Shown piece by piece: positions 7,060 to 10,843 of a stretch of DNA of 10,843 nucleotides (position 1 is its first letter; each line of letters starts with the position of its first letter). The translations under genes and the position numbers were made by a program. The DNA comes from Smittium mucronatum (Eukaryota; Kickxellomycota; Harpellomycetes; Harpellales; Legeriomycetaceae). Under the pieces are notes generated by a model. That model did no database searches. It saw only the letters and a list, made by a program, of their open reading frames with translations, and was not told the origin of the DNA. Location: the NCBI GenBank assembly GCA_001953115.1, contig LSSL01006789.1, positions 1 through 10,843 on the forward strand. The letters are read 5' to 3'.

Positions 7060-8246
7060 TTTTCGCTTCAACTAATCTGAATATTCAATAGCTATTATGA
7101 CGTCTCGGCCTCATTTTTGAAAGTGCCCTTTGTTTCCGCAAGTAAAAAAATCAAGTTCTTAATGTATTAGTCAATTTTGACTGTGTTCATAGTATTCTTT
7201 GCTCGACTTTGAGGAAACATGTTGTTTTATATAAATCTTACGGGTGCTATTGGTTTAGTGAATGAAGGTGAAGTGGTCTCGATATTTTGTTCGTAGAATC
7301 GTTACTGAAATAATATCGAGATTCATTGAATTTTGATTGTTTGAAATTTTGGTATTTGAGGAGCCTAGCGGCTTCGATTTAATTTCTTGGAATTGGTACT
7401 TAAGTCGCTGCTCTAAAGATGCAAAAGATTCTTCTTTGATTTTGGGAAGGTATCTTCGAATTTCAGAATCAATTTTTTTTCTCAGAATCGCTATCTACAA
7501 GTTTCTTTTGATTTTCGCGTTGAGTTGGATTTCCGGTTGAATTGATTGAATGAAAGCGCCAAAACCCGACCATGAAGTCAATTTTATTGATGATATCGTT
7601 GTGAGAGCATTAGAAATTGAATTCTTATTACCATATTGCTTGAGAAAAGAGTCTTTAAGAGCAGGTCATAAAACAGTGATAGAGTCATATTAGGCATCAT
7701 AAAAACTGCGTGAGACTCCCTTAGGAGAGTCAACCAAAACCATTTACTGATTGGATTCAGTTTTTTGGAGATATTTTGAAATCAATTAATCGGCCCAGCT
7801 AGCTCATCTTTGAAATATATAGTAGATCCGAAAAAAATCAGGTATTTTAGGCATCTTTGAAATTAAACAGCAAAATCTTGAATCGGAATTTGATGTGGTT
7901 TTCATTTTGGAAGCTTCCTCTGCCTGGCATTGACAAAACTCGGAATCTTTGAGAATGAAATAATTTCTCATGACATAATCTGGATCTTATCCTCCCGGTA
8001 GTGAATACACAGCTCTGAAAGTGCTTTGACTTCGGATTCAAGGTGTTCCTTCAAAACTGCAATTTCAGTGTTCTGATGTCTAATGTGCATATTAAAGCTT
8101 TCTATAAAGGAAATAAACTGATTGTATTGATCTTAAGAGTTGGAAAATTGATTCTTGATTTGCTCTTTTTTGTTTTTTGAACTTGCGTAGCTGAGTTAGG
8201 CTTCGACAATTTGGTCAGCAGAAACTTGGACAGAAATATCAGACAT
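7060..8246 (-). pseudogene. gag: gag of element B, decayed, with zinc-knuckle remnant
   Basis: Read from an ATG at 8246 it begins MSDISVQVSADQIVEA, aligning with the gag start of element A (MSENSIKLTASQINNAEE). IAVLKEHLESEVKAL (about 8030-8065) aligns with A's coiled coil. A frameshift leads to KMPKIPDFFGSTIYF (about 7815-7860), the counterpart of A's IPKIPAFDGQPISF at the capsid start. From about 7540 one frame runs KIKEESFASLEQRLKYQFQE and reaches FFTCGNKGHFQK (7110-7152), a C-x2-C-x4-H-x4-C zinc knuckle with the first Cys replaced by Phe and the last one lost by a stop/frameshift. Many in-frame stops are present. The frame continues toward the protease without a clear gag stop, so gag and pol may once have been one frame. 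Gag forms the particle and packages RNA. Confidence 0.8.
7277..7321. repeat. 10-bp perfect inverted repeat inside element B gag
   Basis: TCTCGATATT (7277-7286) and AATATCGAGA (7312-7321) form a perfect inverted repeat around a 25-base spacer. It lies inside the gag relic and no conserved partner is available, so chance is a fair explanation. Confidence 0.5.
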
Positions 8247-8326
8247 TTTAATAAAATAAAAGAATGAAAATATGGTGAAAAAAATAGTCAGTTGTATAAA
8301 GGATAATCTATTTTATACTTTGAAAA

Positions 8327-8337
8327 GTTCTCCACCA
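8327..8337 (-). other. Primer-binding site of element B
   Basis: The minus strand reads TGGTGGAGAAC right after the 5' LTR, identical over 11 bases to the primer-binding site of element A although the surrounding leader is diverged. Confidence 0.78.
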
Positions 8338-8338
8338 A

Positions 8339-8650
8339 TGAAAAGTTATTTTATTCATATTATTATTTATCATAAAATACTAGGCCAAAAAGAGAGAGAG
8401 AATCGAAAGTTAAGTTGGAAAATTGTGCTATTTATACTAAAATAAAAAACATATAAAATATTTCGCCAATATTTTATTTTCTATTGCCGAAATGACTTAT
8501 TTTCATTTCAGCCAAAATAAATAAATTTTGACATTATGTCATTTTGCTCTTAGCCAATACATTGCAAGAAATGTATTCAACAGCATGAAATCTTGTTTTT
8601 TTATTTGCTGAATCACTATATATCATTACTGGCTGCTATTGGTCGTAAAA
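8339..8650 (-). repeat. 5' LTR of element B (312 bp)
   Basis: It lies upstream of the PBS and gag of element B and has the same length as LTR A. On the minus strand it starts TTTTACGACC at 8650, where the TGTTA end has decayed, and ends near AACTTTTCA at 8339. It keeps the CAGCCAG terminal block, three CCAAT/ATTGG boxes (8466-8470, 8554-8558, 8638-8642), the palindrome (8488-8510), the TATA box (8428-8436) and the CT-rich stretch (plus-strand AGAGAGAGAGAA, about 8392-8402). Loss of both terminal signatures marks it as older than LTR A. Boundaries are uncertain by one or two bases. Confidence 0.85.
8428..8436 (-). promoter_or_regulatory. TATA box in the 5' LTR of element B
   Basis: The minus strand reads TATAAATAG at the same place as in LTR A and the solo LTR, preserved although the LTR ends and the element's genes are decayed. 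Confidence 0.7.
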
Positions 8651-9000
8651 AATGATATTCCATTCCATTTTGAAAGATTTTTCTTCAAAAAAGCCAGATT
8701 ATTGAGCATGGTTTCTTCGACTCCATATTTGATTTTTAGGGACTTTCCTTCGACCAAAATTTGATCTTGAATTCTAAAATTCAAAGCATCATCAGTGTTA
8801 CGGATAATAGGGAAATAAAAATAATCCGATATTTTTTAATTAAGCATTTTAATCTTTTCGGGGGTTTTCTCTCATCTCTTATTAGTTTTAGACTTTTATT
8901 TGAGAGTTTCTGGTTTATTTTTTGAGACCTTTAAGCTTATATCAGCTGTTTAATAGTATTCTGGCAGCACTTATGCACTGACTAAGCTCCGTGATAAATT
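8651..9000. other. AT-rich flank right of element B
   Basis: No gene, LTR fragment or RNA gene is apparent. Short frames occur on both strands and none resembles a known family. This is probably the sequence into which element B inserted, or an older unrecognisable repeat. Confidence 0.5.
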
Positions 9001-10076
9001 TTATAATATTATCGTGTACAAAATATGTTTTAGCTTGTTTAAAACTTTATATGTGAGCCTCCTACATACCTCTTCCAATTTCCAGATTAATTGAAAGTCG
9101 TAAAAATAGGCAGAAAATCGGATTATCTGACTTGAGGCCGGGATATCACTTTCTTTAATTCCTCGCCAAAAGTATACATACAAATATTGAGTTCATTAAT
9201 AATTAAGCTGAACTGGTAATCATTCTCATCGTAGTATAACATAAAATATTTTTGAAGGAAATCTCTGTGAGAATGTGGTTGAATTAATCATCGAGGTCAA
9301 TGGGTCTAATAAATTCCTATTTTCTAAACATCTTGATGTTTTTGCAAAATATTGTATTTTAAAGCTTGCTTTGCCATATTATGTTTCATCTTTCTCAAAT
9401 CCAGTATTAAACATAGATATCTCTTCAAATTTGGGATTTTGAACATGTTTTTGTGAAATCCGGAATATTTGAAAATATTTATTAGATTAACACTTTGGTT
9501 TAAAAATCTGGTAGTAAGTCTTTCGGTTTTTTTCTCTATGGCCTATTTTTTTTTCGTACCTCTTGGTATGGGAAATAAACAAAATAACGGGATCTTACTC
9601 CCAAGTACCGGGGTTATAAGAATTTCCAAAACATCAAAGTGTTACTTTCACTCGAAAATTTCTTGAATCAGTTTGGTGATTATTGAAAAACTCAGTACTT
9701 TGACTTTTTCTTAACTTTTCCAAGAATTTTAGAAGATTAAATCTCTTGAATTTGGGCTTGGATCCTTTCTCTGAGATTTAAAGGACCAAAATTTTCCCCA
9801 TTAGCTTCTCCCAACTTTCATCAAACATCAATAGACCCTCCTTCTTACTGAGAGATTTAATGGGACGTCTATTTCATCTTTTTTCTTCCTCTTTAAGTAT
9901 CTGAAACTCCTCCAAGCTTGTGAAATTTTTGGAGAAGTGTCTTGACTTGCCGCATCTACACCATTATTCTGCAATTGTGCGGTACTTTTGATATTAGACT
10001 CGTATTTAACGAAAAACTTGTGGCTTTCTCGAAAAGATTTTCTGATTTCATGCTGTTCTTCATGGCTTTTTTTCAC
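9001..10076 (-). pseudogene. Unassigned decayed coding region (candidate)
   Basis: I do not recognise this. On the minus strand, 10076 to 9828 is an 82-codon open frame, highly charged (KKSHEEQHEIRKSFRESHKF, later RSFRYLKRKKKDEIDVPLNL). It starts with GTG, not ATG, so its true start is unknown. One frame change near 9840 leads to LLMFDESWEKLMGKI, and that frame continues to about 9001 with roughly nine stops in some 280 codons. That is fewer than the two dozen or so expected by chance at this base composition (a rough estimate). Stretches inside it look protein-like, for example KPKFKRFNLLKFLEKLRKSQ (about 9700-9760) and FQLIWKLEEVCRRLTYKVLN (about 9030-9090). No polymerase, integrase or zinc-finger motif is visible. 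It could be an old host pseudogene, a different transposon, or chance. A plus-strand frame at 9469-9666 overlaps it and is probably its shadow. Confidence 0.35.
9793..9811. repeat. Direct repeat word, copy 1
   Basis: TTTCCCCATTAGCTT occurs exactly here and at 10121-10135, with similarity continuing a few bases (CTCC versus TTCC) and possibly to a shared TCAATA block downstream. See the entries at 10082 and 10733 for the wider repeat. Confidence 0.5.
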
Positions 10077-10081
10077 CTATA

Positions 10082-10175
10082 GATTTTTATAACGCTTGAG
10101 ATCTATTAAGAAATAGATTGTTTCCCCATTAGCTTTTCCGATCTACTTGGTAGATCAATACCTTTACGAAGGTGA
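10082..10175. repeat. Short dispersed repeat, longer copy, with two hairpins
   Basis: The block starts TTTTATAACGCTTGAGATC and ends GGTAGATCAATACCTTTACG plus AAGG. The copy at 10733-10790 has the same start (TTTTATATCGCTTGAAAATC) and end (GGTAGAGCACCTTTGCGAAAG) but lacks the middle. Inside are GATCTAC-TTG-GTAGATC (10140-10156, perfect 7-bp stem) and ACCTT-TACG-AAGGT (10160-10173, perfect 5-bp stem). The middle contains the TTTCCCCATTAGCTT word shared with 9793. Origin unknown; no target duplications or polymerase III boxes could be confirmed. Confidence 0.45.
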
Positions 10176-10732
10176 AAATTTTTTTTCTTGTGACTTTATA
10201 GCAGCAAAATAAGAAATTATCACTTTCATAGATTTTTTAACAATTCTATTTCACATTCAGGTGAAAAAATCAGTTTTATTGAAATATAATTTGCATGAAT
10301 CAGTCTATAGGCTTGGTAGATTTGGCTATGGATTAATATAATTCATAACATGTAGTATTCATTTTGTTCACGAAAACTGAATCTTCTTCGTTGAGATAAA
10401 AATTTTAGTACTTCATTGTACTTATTCTTTGATTAATTAAGATAAATTTTCTTCACCCATCTTTTGAGAGAGATATAATATAAAATTCCTCGTTAATTGA
10501 AGGTAACGAAACTAATATTTCAGATATAATATTATTTGGTTAACATCTAACTTTTAAAAGGCTCATCCTTAATATTAAAATTGATATATGTTCCATTTAG
10601 CTGAAGAAAGAGATAGCTTTCTCGATAAACGAATATTTTTATATGAGAATAAAATTGACCCTTTCGGTAATTTCATTCATCCGCAATGCTATACCTTCAA
10701 CCAATGTAAAGATTTTTTTTTTTATTCTTAAA

Positions 10733-10790
10733 TGTTTTATATCGCTTGAAAATCATTTAATAGCCGGTAGAGCACCTTTGCGAAAGAAAA
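10733..10790. repeat. Short dispersed repeat, shorter copy
   Basis: Matches both ends of 10082-10175 in the same order and orientation, but about 40 bases of the middle are missing. The hairpin at the end is reduced to CTTT-GCG-AAAG. The similarity is by eye and moderate. Confidence 0.4.
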
Positions 10791-10843
10791 GAATATTCTG
10801 ACATAAAAAAAAGTACTTTAATATTGTTATAATAAAAAAAAGG

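Larger units (their letters stand above)
2849..8650 (-). mobile_element. Element B: decayed Ty3/gypsy LTR retrotransposon with a nested solo LTR
   Basis: A 5.8-kb minus-strand element bounded by two related LTRs (8339-8650 and 2849-3173). In sense order it shows a PBS, gag with a zinc-knuckle remnant, retropepsin, reverse transcriptase, RNase H and integrase, the Ty3/gypsy order (integrase last, not before RT as in Ty1/copia). All domains carry stops and frameshifts, so it is a fossil. The two LTRs share features that LTR A lacks, such as beginning TGAAAAG on the plus strand, so they plausibly belong together. Flanks AATTT (2844-2848) and AATGA (8651-8655) match at only three of five bases, so a target duplication is not shown. 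No polypurine tract precedes 2849-3173, and the integrase lacks its C-terminal part, so a 3' deletion or a separate LTR insertion is possible. Confidence 0.82.
10077..10843. other. AT-rich right end with short diverged repeats and no gene
   Basis: No coding region can be supported. The stretch holds two copies of a short diverged direct repeat (10082-10175 and 10733-10790), two neighbouring hairpins (10140-10173), and homopolymer T and A runs toward the right edge. Confidence 0.5.

Noticed and set aside
7337..7540. Plus-strand 67-codon open frame
   Set aside because: Antisense to the best-preserved part of element B gag (KIKEESFASLEQRLKYQFQE frame).
8393..8402. Purine-rich stretch as a possible polypurine tract
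   Set aside because: It lies inside the LTR at the conserved CT-rich position (purine on the plus strand), not next to a 3' LTR, so it is part of the LTR's R/U5-like region.
10761..10786. tRNA-like piece (TAGCCGGTAGAGCACC) suggesting a tRNA or tRNA-derived SINE
   Set aside because: It lacks the full A-box spacing and any B-box or acceptor stem; the anticodon arm is not a 7-base loop. The related copy at 10150 does not improve the fit.
1..10843. Bacterial or phage interpretation, CRISPR array, rRNA, intact host gene
   Set aside because: No regularly spaced repeats, no conserved rRNA blocks, no intact long reading frame, and the identified proteins are Ty3/gypsy retrotransposon domains.

Overview
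The window is AT-rich eukaryotic DNA, a decayed retrotransposon landscape with no intact host gene. Nearly everything recognisable belongs to one family of Ty3/gypsy (Metaviridae-type) LTR retrotransposons: a gag with an N-terminal coiled coil, a retropepsin, reverse transcriptase, RNase H and a DDE integrase, with LTRs of about 305-325 bp. Short spacers, TATA boxes, AATAAA signals and heavy A+T content fit a fungus or fungus-like microbial eukaryote (microsporidia included), but the sequence alone does not fix the host. I see no bacterial operon, rRNA, convincing tRNA or CRISPR array.

Layout. Positions 1-798 hold the 5' end of element A on the minus strand: LTR 487-798 (TGTTA...TAACA), a primer-binding site at 473-484, and a gag fragment from 433 down to base 1 with a single frameshift. 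The element continues beyond the left edge. Positions 799-2848 are AT-rich spacer with a C-rich tract, a CT microsatellite and one 50-codon relic reading frame. Positions 2849-8650 are element B, also on the minus strand: 5' LTR 8339-8650, primer-binding site, gag (8246 to about 7060), protease (about 6760-6460), reverse transcriptase (about 6450-5228), RNase H (about 5230-4790), integrase (about 3830-3180) and an LTR at 2849-3173. It carries many stops and frameshifts and has lost catalytic residues in every enzyme domain. A third insertion, a solo LTR on the plus strand (5561-5864) with 5-bp target duplications, splits the reverse transcriptase just after its MPQG motif.

Positions 8651-10843 are not retroelement-like in any way I can name. 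They hold one candidate decayed minus-strand protein-coding region (about 10076 to 9001) and a short, diverged direct repeat seen two or three times with small hairpins.

The four LTRs share a promoter layout: a U3 crowded with CCAAT/ATTGG boxes and a palindrome around TGAAATGAC, then TATAAATAG (in three of four), a CT-rich stretch, and AATAAA (seen in LTR A and the solo LTR). Relative decay suggests at least two rounds of activity: B is oldest, with the solo LTR and A more recent. I found no previously undescribed functional system; the most unusual signals are the U3 palindrome and CCAAT cluster, the nested insertion, the truncated integrase end of B, and the unassigned 9.0-10.1 kb region.
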